A DNA stretch of 64,000 nucleotides from Acidobacteria bacterium UBA7540 (GTDB lineage Bacteria > Acidobacteriota > Terriglobia > UBA7540), in the NCBI GenBank assembly GCA_002478145.1, contig DLMI01000059.1:44690-108689 (forward strand), given 5' to 3'. This document shows, piece after piece, positions 35,930 through 44,282 of the stretch. Below the pieces are notes generated by a model. It ran no database searches. It was not told the DNA's origin and was given only the letters and a program-made list of their open reading frames with translations. Positions within the stretch are counted from its first letter, which is position 1. Every line of letters starts with the position of its first letter. Position numbers and translations under genes: made by a program.

Positions 35930-37861
35930 TTAAGCGCCTACCGATACACCCTGCCAAGTCTTGTTGGCGGTGTACATAGGAGGCGCAAGCTTGAGTTCCG
36001 CACGCTTTCGATCCAGATGCTCGATGATCTGGGCAGCAGCCTTGACTGGGTCGGCTTCGAAGAAGAATTTCCCGCCCAGCATCTCTTCCACATCGTCGGT
36101 GAGGAACTTGTGCACGGCACGGCTGCCCAACACGGGGTGGGGGGTGCCGAAGTGAGTCATCACGCCGGAGGCCACAAAGTAGAACCCAATAGCCACTGCC
36201 TTTTCCGACATCCATTCGGGCGCCGAGCCAGCTACCGGCAGTTGGGAAAAATCCTCTCCCAGACCCCCCTCACCCACGATCTCAATAAGCGTGGTCAGGA
36301 TGCGGGAATTGTCCACACAAGCCCCAACGTGCAAGACGGGAGGGATCCCCACGGTTTCACAGATCTCTCTCAATCCGGGCCCAGCGCTCTCATAGGCAGC
36401 TTCGGGACGAAGCAACCCGCACTTGGCATCCGCGATGGCGGCGCAGCCTGTGCTGACAATCAACACGTCGTTCTTGAGCAGTTCCCGAGTGAGGGTGAGG
36501 TGTGCCCAGTCATGGAGCGTGTTCGGGTTGTTGCATCCCACGATCCCGACCGCGCCTCGCAGTCGCCCGTCGATCACGGCGTCGTTCAGGGGACGGAAGG
36601 TGCCACGGTAGCGGCCTCCCAGGAAGCGAAAGACCGATTCCGTGGTAAAGCCGGCGATCAAGTCCGAGCGGTGCTCGGGGATTGTCACCTTGCGCGGGTC
36701 ACGCCGGGAATAATTCTCCACGGCCCGCCCCACGATCTCCTTCGCAACTTCCAACGCCCGCATTTCATCGAAGTCAATCTGTTCAACCCCGGGCATTTTA
36801 GCTTTGGGGGAGGTTGAGACCAGTTTCGTATGGAAGCAACCGGTCAGGCTGGCCAGGGACGGCATGACGCACTGCACATCGACCACCATGAGGTCAACCG
36901 CACCCGTAATGATGGCCAGCTCCTGCTGTAGGAAATTCCCTGCCACCGGTATACCGTGGCGCATCAAGATTTCGTTGGCGGTGCAGCAAATCCCGGCGAT
37001 GTTGATTCCCTTGGCGCCTTGCATCTCGGCCATCTTCAGAAGTTCCGGATCGCGACTGGCGGCCACGATCATCTCCGAGAGGACGGGCTCATGGCCATGC
37101 ACCACGATATTGACGGCGTCCTTCCTCAGGACACCCAGGTTGACCGCGGCGCGCAGGGGTTGGGGAGAGCGAAAGAGGACGTCCTGCAGATCGGTAGCGA
37201 TCATGGAACCTCCCCAGCCGTCCGCCAGCGAAGCGCGGAATCCCTGCATGAGGATGTTCCGATAGTCCGTGTCAACTCCCATGGTGCTGCGGTGCATGAT
37301 CTCGACGATCTCTCGGTCGATTCCGCGCGGGCTGATCCCAAACTTCCGCCAGAGCTCCTGGCGCCGGGCAGGGGCCCGCGAAAGCAGGGTGAGCTCACCC
37401 TCCTGCTGACCAAACATGTGGAGCGCATGCTCTGCCACGGCTTTGGCTATCTCCGCATCACTGTGCCCATCGGGGGCAATGCCGAATTCGGCTGCGATCT
37501 TGCGCAGCTTAATAGGATCCTTGAGGGCATAGCCGCCTTTTCCCTCCGCTGCCAGAAGAAGCGTATGGGCTACATCGCGGCCGTGATCGGAATGGGCAGC
37601 CGCTCCACCTGCAACCATGCGCACCAGGTTGCGGGCCACAATCGTATCGGCATCCGCTCCACAAGTACCTCGACGCGGCTCGCCGCCGAAGGGATCGATG
37701 CGGCAGGGTCCCATATTACAGATTCGACAACAAACCCCGAGCTGACCAAAGCCGCATTGCGGCTGCTGCTCATCCCAACGGTCCCAAGCCGTCTCGAGTC
37801 TCTGGTCGTGGGCATGCTCGAGCATTTCCTGTGTAGCACGATCAACGCTCTTTTGATTCAT
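35930..37861 (-). CDS. acsA: Ni-Fe carbon monoxide dehydrogenase catalytic subunit
   Basis: 643 aa CooS/AcsA. Interconverts CO2 and CO at the Ni-Fe-S C-cluster. N-terminal D/B-cluster cysteines in CGFGQLGVCCRICNMGPCRI and RGTCGAD. C-cluster ligands appear in NIVVHGHEPVLSEM, IAGICCTANE, VVDVQCVMPS, VGIVGCNNPN, STGCAAIAD and VGACVDNSRI. Full length, no breaks. It is part of the acs gene series but lies downstream of acsE after a hairpin repeat. Confidence 0.96.
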   Translation of the reverse strand: MNQKSVDRATQEMLEHAHDQRLETAWDRWDEQQPQCGFGQLGVCCRICNMGPCRIDPFGGEPRRGTCGADADTIVARNLVRMVAGGAAAHSDHGRDVAHTLLLAAEGKGGYALKDPIKLRKIAAEFGIAPDGHSDAEIAKAVAEHALHMFGQQEGELTLLSRAPARRQELWRKFGISPRGIDREIVEIMHRSTMGVDTDYRNILMQGFRASLADGWGGSMIATDLQDVLFRSPQPLRAAVNLGVLRKDAVNIVVHGHEPVLSEMIVAASRDPELLKMAEMQGAKGINIAGICCTANEILMRHGIPVAGNFLQQELAIITGAVDLMVVDVQCVMPSLASLTGCFHTKLVSTSPKAKMPGVEQIDFDEMRALEVAKEIVGRAVENYSRRDPRKVTIPEHRSDLIAGFTTESVFRFLGGRYRGTFRPLNDAVIDGRLRGAVGIVGCNNPNTLHDWAHLTLTRELLKNDVLIVSTGCAAIADAKCGLLRPEAAYESAGPGLREICETVGIPPVLHVGACVDNSRILTTLIEIVGEGGLGEDFSQLPVAGSAPEWMSEKAVAIGFYFVASGVMTHFGTPHPVLGSRAVHKFLTDDVEEMLGGKFFFEADPVKAAAQIIEHLDRKRAELKLAPPMYTANKTWQGVSVGA

Positions 37862-37922
37862 TGCAGCCTCGCTTTTTCTCGCTCATCCCTTCGTTGTCCG
37901 ACAATCCTGAGCCGAAGGTGAA

Positions 37923-37972
37923 GTAGCGCCGACCTTTAGGTCGGCAGGTGCCGGCCTGAAGGCCGGCGCTAC
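37923..37972. repeat. dimeric hairpin repeat between acsE and acsA
   Basis: GTAGCGCCGACCTTTAGGTC followed by a second stem GCCGGCCTGAAGGCCGGC and ending GCTAC. Same GTAG...CTAC design as the other elements in the window. Confidence 0.7.
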
Positions 37973-38000
37973 AGGTCAAGTGCCCCTAAACCGTGGCGAC

Positions 38001-38834
38001 TTATGCCGCCGCGGCAGTGCCAGAGCCTGCCCTCTGGCGATAAGCTTTTAAGTAAGCATCGCTGTAAATCTCCATGCCGAGCAGGAGTTCAGCCGTGGCC
38101 ACCGCCGCCCGTAGTTCCTCGTCGCAGACATCCAGGATCGCCGCATCCACTCCCATAGCCATTGCCATGACCATGAAGGTGCGATTGATGAGTTTGCGCT
38201 CTTCCGCTTTGGAGGAAACGTTGCTCAGGCCGATGGAAATGTGGCATGGCGGATCGGAAAGCATGGTCATCTGCTGAATGGCATTGAGCACATTCTTGGG
38301 CTGGTCCTGCATGAATTTCACCGGCATGACGATCGGGTCGAGATAGATCTGCGTAGTGGGGATACCGGCTTCCACCGCCGCCGCGAAGATCTTGCCGCCC
38401 AACTCCAGCCGTCGGTCCACGTCCTGGGGGCTTCCTCTCTCATCCATCACCACGCCGATGATCCCCGCTTTGAATTCGGACGCCAGCTCGAGAAGCGGGA
38501 CGAGCTTGCTATCCTCAGCGGTAGTACTGTTGAGAATCACCGCCCGCTCCCCAACCGTGTCTCGATAGGCTTTCAGCCCTACGCGGAACATGTCGGCGCG
38601 GGGGCAGTCAAGCGAGAGCGGCAGGGCTGTGGATTCCGCCGTCGCTTGAACCAGCCAGGCATAATCTTCCAGCTTGCGCGACGCTGCCCCCATGTTTACA
38701 TCCAGGTAATCAGCGCCGCCTGCCTCCTGCCTGGCCACGCGATCCCGGATCACGGTTTTGTCATGTTCCTGAATTGCCCGGCCTACGTCCTTGAAGGAAC
38801 CGTTGATACGCTCACCGATCAATATGATGCTCAT
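38001..38834 (-). CDS. acsE: methyltetrahydrofolate:corrinoid/Fe-S protein methyltransferase
   Basis: 277 aa TIM barrel of the pterin-binding methyltransferase family. Moves the methyl group from methyl-tetrahydrofolate to the cobalt of the corrinoid Fe-S protein. LIGERINGSFKDVGRAI, GGADYLDVNMG, LPLSLDCPRADM, ILNSTTAED, GVVMDERGSP and SIGLSNVSSKAEER match the family. AGGAGG eight bases before ATG. This is the link to the folate branch, whose genes are not in the window. Confidence 0.95.
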   Translation of the reverse strand: MSIILIGERINGSFKDVGRAIQEHDKTVIRDRVARQEAGGADYLDVNMGAASRKLEDYAWLVQATAESTALPLSLDCPRADMFRVGLKAYRDTVGERAVILNSTTAEDSKLVPLLELASEFKAGIIGVVMDERGSPQDVDRRLELGGKIFAAAVEAGIPTTQIYLDPIVMPVKFMQDQPKNVLNAIQQMTMLSDPPCHISIGLSNVSSKAEERKLINRTFMVMAMAMGVDAAILDVCDEELRAAVATAELLLGMEIYSDAYLKAYRQRAGSGTAAAA

Positions 38835-38861
38835 AGATTTTCCTCCTGGAGATTAGGTCTC

Positions 38862-39020
38862 CGCCCTCTCCCCAGAGGAGAGGGTGTCCCGTGACCGGCG
38901 CCTTCGCCAGCCGGCGCGGGACGGGTGAGGGGTCACTTGCACAGGGAGAACCAACACAAAACTAACCCCTCACCCGTCTCGCTACGCTCGCCACCCTCTC
39001 CCCAAGGGAGAGGGCTGTCC
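38862..39020. repeat. CCCTCTCCC / CCCCTCACCCG palindrome cluster
   Basis: Between acsD and acsE: CCGCCCTCTCCCCAGAGGAG then ACGGGTGAGGGGTCAC, and the mirror set CCCCTCACCCGTCTCGC with CCACCCTCTCCCCAAGGGAG. Two inverted units back to back. Same family as at 35.5 and 60 kb. Confidence 0.65.
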
Positions 39021-39043
39021 TCCCTGTGCGGAGGGGCAGCCTT

Positions 39044-40018
39044 TTAAGCCGCCGCGCTAACCGACGCTCCGGTCAGTTCGGCGATGGTTTTCTTGACAGC
39101 ATAAACTGCCTCGGGATGACGCAGAATGAGAAGATCGCCTCCCGCCACCAGGCAAGCAACGGCGGTTCCGGCCTCCCAGAGTGGCGCCCGCTGGCGCAGC
39201 GGACCCCAATCGGGAACCTCCTCCTCTGAAACCCGAGCCTCTTTGACGCCCCAAGCCTCGATCCCGATATCACAGAGGATCGGTTGCGACAGCATCCTAT
39301 CCCCCTTCAAACCAGCCAGCCGGCCCCGCTCCATTACCGAATAGATGTACTCCAAACCATATCCGAGGGCTGCACAGGTGGGGTAAATCACAATGTTTTC
39401 CACCGGGAAGCCCATGTCCTGGGCGAGGATGTTCACCTGCTTGGCCATGTTGATGTCGCACGGGGATTCCGCAATGAGCTTGTGTTTGTACGCGGTGCAC
39501 ACGGCAGTCAGAGTCTTGTAATTGTCCTCGGTGATGCTTCCGAGCAGGCAGTTTTCTCCGGCTGCTGCCTCCGCCACTGCCGGGAATACCTCGTTATCCT
39601 TGTCTGCATTCCCCGTACCCCAGATGATCAGGGGAGCCGGGATTCCCTGTAGAACCGCCTTTACCGTTTGGGCGGCTTCGGCGGGAGAGCGGTTGCCGTG
39701 CTCAGGGCTACAGCCATCCAGGCGCAGGCAAATCAAGTCGGCCCCCAATTCGAGGCACTTCCGTGCCCAGCGCACTGGATCTCCCAAAGCATCGCCAAAT
39801 GGCTCCTTTAACAGGTCCGGCCACTCTTCCGGGTAGATGTCGCAAATCTCCATGGCAACGGCGGGCATGCCGCACGGTCCCTCAAAATCCAAAAAAGGGA
39901 GTGTCGCTGATCCTCCGATGGTGACAGTAAAAGCTCGAGTTCCCCCAGCGGCTTGAGTTGCCCCGATGGTCACTGAATTGACTCGCCCACCCCAGGTTTT
40001 TTTCGCGTCTGGAACCAT
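39044..40018 (-). CDS. acsD: corrinoid iron-sulfur protein small (delta) subunit
   Basis: 324 aa TIM-barrel subunit that, with AcsC, holds the cobamide carrying the methyl group to acetyl-CoA synthase. VNSVTIGATQAAGGTRAFTV, LPFLDFEGPCGMPAVAMEIC, PLIIWGTGNADKDNEV and DINMAKQVNILAQDMGFPVE fit the CdhD/AcsD family. GAGGAGGAG precedes ATG. Confidence 0.95.
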   Translation of the reverse strand: MVPDAKKTWGGRVNSVTIGATQAAGGTRAFTVTIGGSATLPFLDFEGPCGMPAVAMEICDIYPEEWPDLLKEPFGDALGDPVRWARKCLELGADLICLRLDGCSPEHGNRSPAEAAQTVKAVLQGIPAPLIIWGTGNADKDNEVFPAVAEAAAGENCLLGSITEDNYKTLTAVCTAYKHKLIAESPCDINMAKQVNILAQDMGFPVENIVIYPTCAALGYGLEYIYSVMERGRLAGLKGDRMLSQPILCDIGIEAWGVKEARVSEEEVPDWGPLRQRAPLWEAGTAVACLVAGGDLLILRHPEAVYAVKKTIAELTGASVSAAA

Positions 40019-40064
40019 TTGCTCTCCTCCTCAAATACTGAACAGGGTAGGGCAAGCCCTACCC

Positions 40065-40883
40065 CTACAACTTGTAGGGGGACGGCTTGCCGTCCCCTTC
40101 AGCAACCTCCTGAAGCGCGGCAGCCGTGGGTGACAGAGCCGCCTCCAAGATTTCTCGCACGGCTCTTCGGGCTGCTGAATCCGCCGCCAATTGGGTCAAC
40201 GGTTCTCCCTCCCGGCTGAGCTGGCGCAAGCGGCTGTCCGAGGGGACCACACCCACCAACTTCAGGCCCGTTTGTTGCGCTTTTGCCTTGATCCGACCCT
40301 CGTCGGAAAGATCGACGTCGTTGAGAACCAGATATTGCTCTCCGATTCGCAACGCCAACTTCTCAGTCAGTTCGTGAACTCTGAAAGCCGCCTGAAGGGA
40401 AACCGGCAGGCCGTTGCTGACAATCAGAAGCACATCGACGTCCTGGGTTGTGCATCTGGATAAATGCTCCAGGCCCGCCTCGTTATCCATCACCACGTAC
40501 CGATACGCACCACGGAGGCGGTCAATGCATCGCCGCAAAACGTTGTTGACCGCACAATAGCAGCGCGGTCCCTCGCCTGCACCCATCACCAGCAGATCGA
40601 CTCCGCGCCCCTCCCACAGGCATTCTTGAATCCCCATCTCCAGATAGTCATTCTTGGTTACTCCGGGGGGAAGTTTGCGGATTTGGTCCAGTAGCTCATC
40701 GCGCAGTTCGCTGATGGTCTTTTCCACCTGACACCCCAGCACATAACCCAGATTGGGGTTGGGATCGGCATCCACGGCCAAGACAGGCCCTTCCCCGCGT
40801 TCGATCAGGGTTTGAATTAACAATGCCGCCAGGGTGGTCTTGCCGGTACCGCCTTTGCCGGCCACGGCCAAGGTGAATGCCAT
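40065..40883 (-). CDS. cooC: CooC/AcsF-type nickel-insertion ATPase (first copy)
   Basis: 272 aa. P-loop AVAGKGGTGKTTLAALLIQT, VDADPNPNLGYVLG, Cys-x-Cys nickel motif in GEGPRCYCAVN, and DNEAGLEHLSRCTTQDVDVL. In acs clusters such proteins mature CODH and/or acetyl-CoA synthase. ATG follows the acsV stop immediately (stop at 40884), so it is coupled to acsV. A 20-residue tail beyond the usual end is specific to this copy. Confidence 0.92.
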   Translation of the reverse strand: MAFTLAVAGKGGTGKTTLAALLIQTLIERGEGPVLAVDADPNPNLGYVLGCQVEKTISELRDELLDQIRKLPPGVTKNDYLEMGIQECLWEGRGVDLLVMGAGEGPRCYCAVNNVLRRCIDRLRGAYRYVVMDNEAGLEHLSRCTTQDVDVLLIVSNGLPVSLQAAFRVHELTEKLALRIGEQYLVLNDVDLSDEGRIKAKAQQTGLKLVGVVPSDSRLRQLSREGEPLTQLAADSAARRAVREILEAALSPTAAALQEVAEGDGKPSPYKL

Positions 40884-42833
40884 CTAGATATAAGCCTCCA
40901 CTTCTTGCGAATGCTTCACGGACTTAAACCTACTCAGATCAGTGTGCGGAATGAACCGCGCCGCCAGAAACTCGTCGTAATAATTTGGGTAATTGATAAG
41001 ATCGTAGTACGTAACCGCCTCAGCAATTGCGTGCAGTTCTTGCCATGCATCCTCGGACAGCAGGCCCAGGTCAGCGCCCAGAATCGATGTATTCCCGGCA
41101 AACCGAATCTTCTCCAACGGCAAGTCCGGTATCATCCCAATGGCGAGCGCCTTCTCCCGGTCCAGGTAATTTCCAAATCCGCCCGCGATGTAGACTCGCT
41201 CGACCTCACGAAAGTCGAGCCCAATGGCCCGCGCCAGGACCTCGGTGCCGGCGTAAATAGCCGCCTTGGCGCTCAGCAGGTTGGAAAGGTCGGCCTGGGT
41301 TATCACGATATCCTGGCCGGTCCCCGAACGGGAGGCGGGTACCAGCACGAACTCCAACATGCCGTCCCGCTCGCGCACGCGCTCGGTTTTGCGGGGCGCC
41401 AGATGCCCTGAGCGGTCAATGAACCCCACCTTGTACAAGTCGGCGATCAGGTCAATCAGCCCGGACCCACAGATACCGCGCGGACGGCCGTTGCCAACTG
41501 TCCGGTAATGAACCGCTCCCTCGGGACTGATCTCCACCCGTTCGATGGCCCCGTGCATGGCCTTCATCCCATGTTTCACACCCGAACCTTCAAAGGCGGG
41601 ACCCGCCGAGGCGGAACAAGCAATGGTCCATTCACTATTCCCTACCGCGATCTCACCGTTGGTGCCGACATCGATCAACATCTGCACCTTTTTTGAACGT
41701 CGCAACCCCACCGCGAATATGCCCGCCGTCACATCGCCCCCAACCCATCCTCCAATGCTTGGGATCGTGTACAGCAGCCCCCGGGGATTGATATGGATAC
41801 CGACTTCTACGGCTCGAACGGGTGGTGTGGCGGCGGATGCGGGTATATAGGGCGTTTTGTGAATCGCGGTCGGATCCAAGCCCAGTAACAGGTGCGTCAT
41901 GGTGGTGTTGCCGGCACAGTTAATGGCCGCTATGTCGATCAGGGCAATGTTATTGCGTTGCGCCAGGACCGAAATCAACCCGTTGATGTCACCTACCACC
42001 GCCTTTTGCAGTTCATCTAATCCCCCCGGGGTGCCGGCATGGATGATGCGTCGCGTCACCTCGTCACCCCAGGCGCGCTGGGAGTTGTACACCGCCTCGG
42101 CATCTATTCTCTCGGTCGTATCCAGATCGAGCAGGTGGGCCACGACTGTCGATGTTCCGACATCCACAGCAATGCCCAGATTTCGGCGCGCGGCGTCACC
42201 GGGCTCCACCTGGAGCACTTCCAAAGTACCTCCACGCCAGCCTAGCGTGACGGTCACTTTCCAGTCCGCCTCGCGCAGCAGTTTGGGCAAAGTTCTCAGC
42301 ACTTTGAGCCCCAGTTGCATGATGGGCGCGGGGCGCCGGCGGCGAATCCCCCGAAACAGCCTGGACTGATCGGAGATGCTGTCGTCCAGGCTGGGACTTG
42401 GCAGTTCGAGGTAGAGCTTGCGCGTCAGGGGGGCAGGACGGACCTCGATTTCCCCTCCTACCGGGTGCAGGGCGCGGAACCGCTGGGCGTCAACATCGAT
42501 GAGGATCTGGGCAGCCTCGGCACGGGATTCGGGAGGTATTTCCAACTCCACGTCGCCGGCCACCTTGGTTTGGCAAGCCAGCACGTAGCCGCGCCGGATC
42601 TCCTCCCGGCTGAGCAGGCTGGTGGGCTGGGCGGTCACGTTCCCCTGCCTGACGACCACCCGGCATTTTCCGCACAGCCCGTCGCCCCCGCAGGAGCTCG
42701 CCAGATCTACACCGGCAGTTTTGGCCGCGTCCAGGAGGGTCGTCTCCAGAGGCACACGTACGCGCTCACCTTCGGGCCAGAAGGTGACCTGTACTTTCCC
42801 CTCCTTTTGGATCGCGCCTGATCCTGTACTCAT
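40884..42833 (-). CDS. acsV: corrinoid-protein reductive activator (RACo-like), ASKHA domain
   Basis: 649 aa. The N-terminal [2Fe-2S] domain has SSCGGDGLCGKCRVVV and a fourth Cys in VLACQTKV. The large C-terminal ASKHA ATPase domain has AVDVGTSTVVAHLLDLDTTE, INCAGNTTMTHLLLGLDP, IDVGTNGEIAVGN and YIAGGFGNYLDREKALAIGM. RACo proteins use ATP to reduce inactive Co(II) to Co(I) in the corrinoid Fe-S protein. ATG 42833 overlaps the acsC stop as ATGA, so it is translationally coupled; the longer frame to 42854 is unlikely. Confidence 0.93.
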   Translation of the reverse strand: MSTGSGAIQKEGKVQVTFWPEGERVRVPLETTLLDAAKTAGVDLASSCGGDGLCGKCRVVVRQGNVTAQPTSLLSREEIRRGYVLACQTKVAGDVELEIPPESRAEAAQILIDVDAQRFRALHPVGGEIEVRPAPLTRKLYLELPSPSLDDSISDQSRLFRGIRRRRPAPIMQLGLKVLRTLPKLLREADWKVTVTLGWRGGTLEVLQVEPGDAARRNLGIAVDVGTSTVVAHLLDLDTTERIDAEAVYNSQRAWGDEVTRRIIHAGTPGGLDELQKAVVGDINGLISVLAQRNNIALIDIAAINCAGNTTMTHLLLGLDPTAIHKTPYIPASAATPPVRAVEVGIHINPRGLLYTIPSIGGWVGGDVTAGIFAVGLRRSKKVQMLIDVGTNGEIAVGNSEWTIACSASAGPAFEGSGVKHGMKAMHGAIERVEISPEGAVHYRTVGNGRPRGICGSGLIDLIADLYKVGFIDRSGHLAPRKTERVRERDGMLEFVLVPASRSGTGQDIVITQADLSNLLSAKAAIYAGTEVLARAIGLDFREVERVYIAGGFGNYLDREKALAIGMIPDLPLEKIRFAGNTSILGADLGLLSEDAWQELHAIAEAVTYYDLINYPNYYDEFLAARFIPHTDLSRFKSVKHSQEVEAYI

Positions 42834-44173
42834 CCGCCCACCTGCGATCTCCACTCGGTCTTCAGGAAGTTAGGAATTCCCGCCGCCTCTTCTGGGCCGA
42901 CGACCACCTCGCAGCCCACCTCATCCTCGAGTTCACCTTTCAGCACCGCCACCAGCCCCGGGATAATCAACTTATTGTGCCGCACCTGAGTCAGTATCCC
43001 CGAAGCCTTGACCGCCTTGGCGATCGTCTCACCCGTCAGCTTGTCATCGGCGTAGGAATTCAGAACTCCCAGTCCGCCGGTTTCCACGGCGGTGATGTAG
43101 GCAGGTATCTTGCTATTCTCCACCTCGCCTTCCACAGTGAAGTACGTGAGTGCGAAGTTGGTCGTGACCAGCACCGGGGAATCCGGAGTAGGCTCACCCA
43201 CCTTGTACACCTTTGCCTCGACGGCATTGGGCACCTGCGGATCCGTGAAGATGTTGTACCGGGCCGTAAGCACGGGAAGGAGCTGCCAGGCTTGCTTGCC
43301 GCGCATGACCACGATGGAAGCGTACTTGCACTCATAAATAATGGCCTGCAGGGCTTCTTGGACCGCGTCCTGCGCTGTGGTAAGGACCATCACGGGGTAA
43401 CCGAGCGGCCGGAAGGTCTTTTCCAGAGCCAGACGCCGCAATTGGGTCAGGCAGGCCAGACCTTCGCCCACGCGTCCAACGGCGGGCGCCAAGACCAGGT
43501 CTCCCACACCGGCTTGTTTGACCTTAGTGGTCAGGTCCGCCAGTTCCTCCAGGGTTTCCCCCTTGACAGCCAGCGGTACGTGGTACCTGGCGCTGAGCCG
43601 CGCCAGTTGCTGGTAGTTGCTCTTATCCGCTGCATAGACGAGCGGTCGTCGGTCGGCCAGGACTTCCAGGGCGTCAGCCATTGCCGGGAGATCGCTGCTC
43701 ATCAGGATCGCCGGCAGTTCCGTAGACTCGCGGATCAGTTTCGCCGCAGCCTGGAAAGACTTGCCATCACCCGCCTGCTCGAGGGCGATCAGATCGACAT
43801 TGACGGGCTTTCCGCTACGTATAAATTTCAAATGGTGGATTGAGTTGATTTCTGCCGCAACGTCGTCCGTGTCCCGGATCCGAATAGCCAGGGCGGTAGG
43901 ATGGTGGAACTTTTCTTCGTGGCGGAACAGCACCGTCTCGCCTCCCATCTGAACCGCCTGGGGACCTGCGCCGAGCGTCACCGTGCGCATAGGAGGCGCA
44001 GCCGATTCGGCCAGTTCCCGCTTAGCATCCTCGGACACGTACGGGCATGCCTCCAAGGCTACCTTCTTAGCCGCAACCTGCATGGCGAAGGCCATGCAGG
44101 TGGGAAAATTGCACTCTCCACAGTTCGTCTTAGGCAACAGTTTGTAAACGCCGATTCCTGTGAGCTTCGCCAT
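42830..44173 (-). CDS. acsC: corrinoid iron-sulfur protein large (gamma) subunit
   Basis: 447 aa. N-terminal [4Fe-4S] motif TNCGECNFPTCMAFAMQVAA with a fourth Cys in LEACPYV, a TIM-barrel middle, and a cobalamin-binding C-terminal region (TGGLGVLNSYADDKLTGETI, ELEDEVGCEVVVGPEEA). Carries the methyl group to AcsB. GGAGG precedes ATG. Confidence 0.95.
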   Translation of the reverse strand: MAKLTGIGVYKLLPKTNCGECNFPTCMAFAMQVAAKKVALEACPYVSEDAKRELAESAAPPMRTVTLGAGPQAVQMGGETVLFRHEEKFHHPTALAIRIRDTDDVAAEINSIHHLKFIRSGKPVNVDLIALEQAGDGKSFQAAAKLIRESTELPAILMSSDLPAMADALEVLADRRPLVYAADKSNYQQLARLSARYHVPLAVKGETLEELADLTTKVKQAGVGDLVLAPAVGRVGEGLACLTQLRRLALEKTFRPLGYPVMVLTTAQDAVQEALQAIIYECKYASIVVMRGKQAWQLLPVLTARYNIFTDPQVPNAVEAKVYKVGEPTPDSPVLVTTNFALTYFTVEGEVENSKIPAYITAVETGGLGVLNSYADDKLTGETIAKAVKASGILTQVRHNKLIIPGLVAVLKGELEDEVGCEVVVGPEEAAGIPNFLKTEWRSQVGG

Positions 44174-44282
44174 GCTTGCCGCTCCTCCCTTATCAGCTCT
44201 GCGTAGAGGCGCCCTTCAGCGCGGCGCCTCGCCATTGCGCGAGAGGCAAGAGGTGCCCGGCTAAAGCCGGCCCCTACGCATT

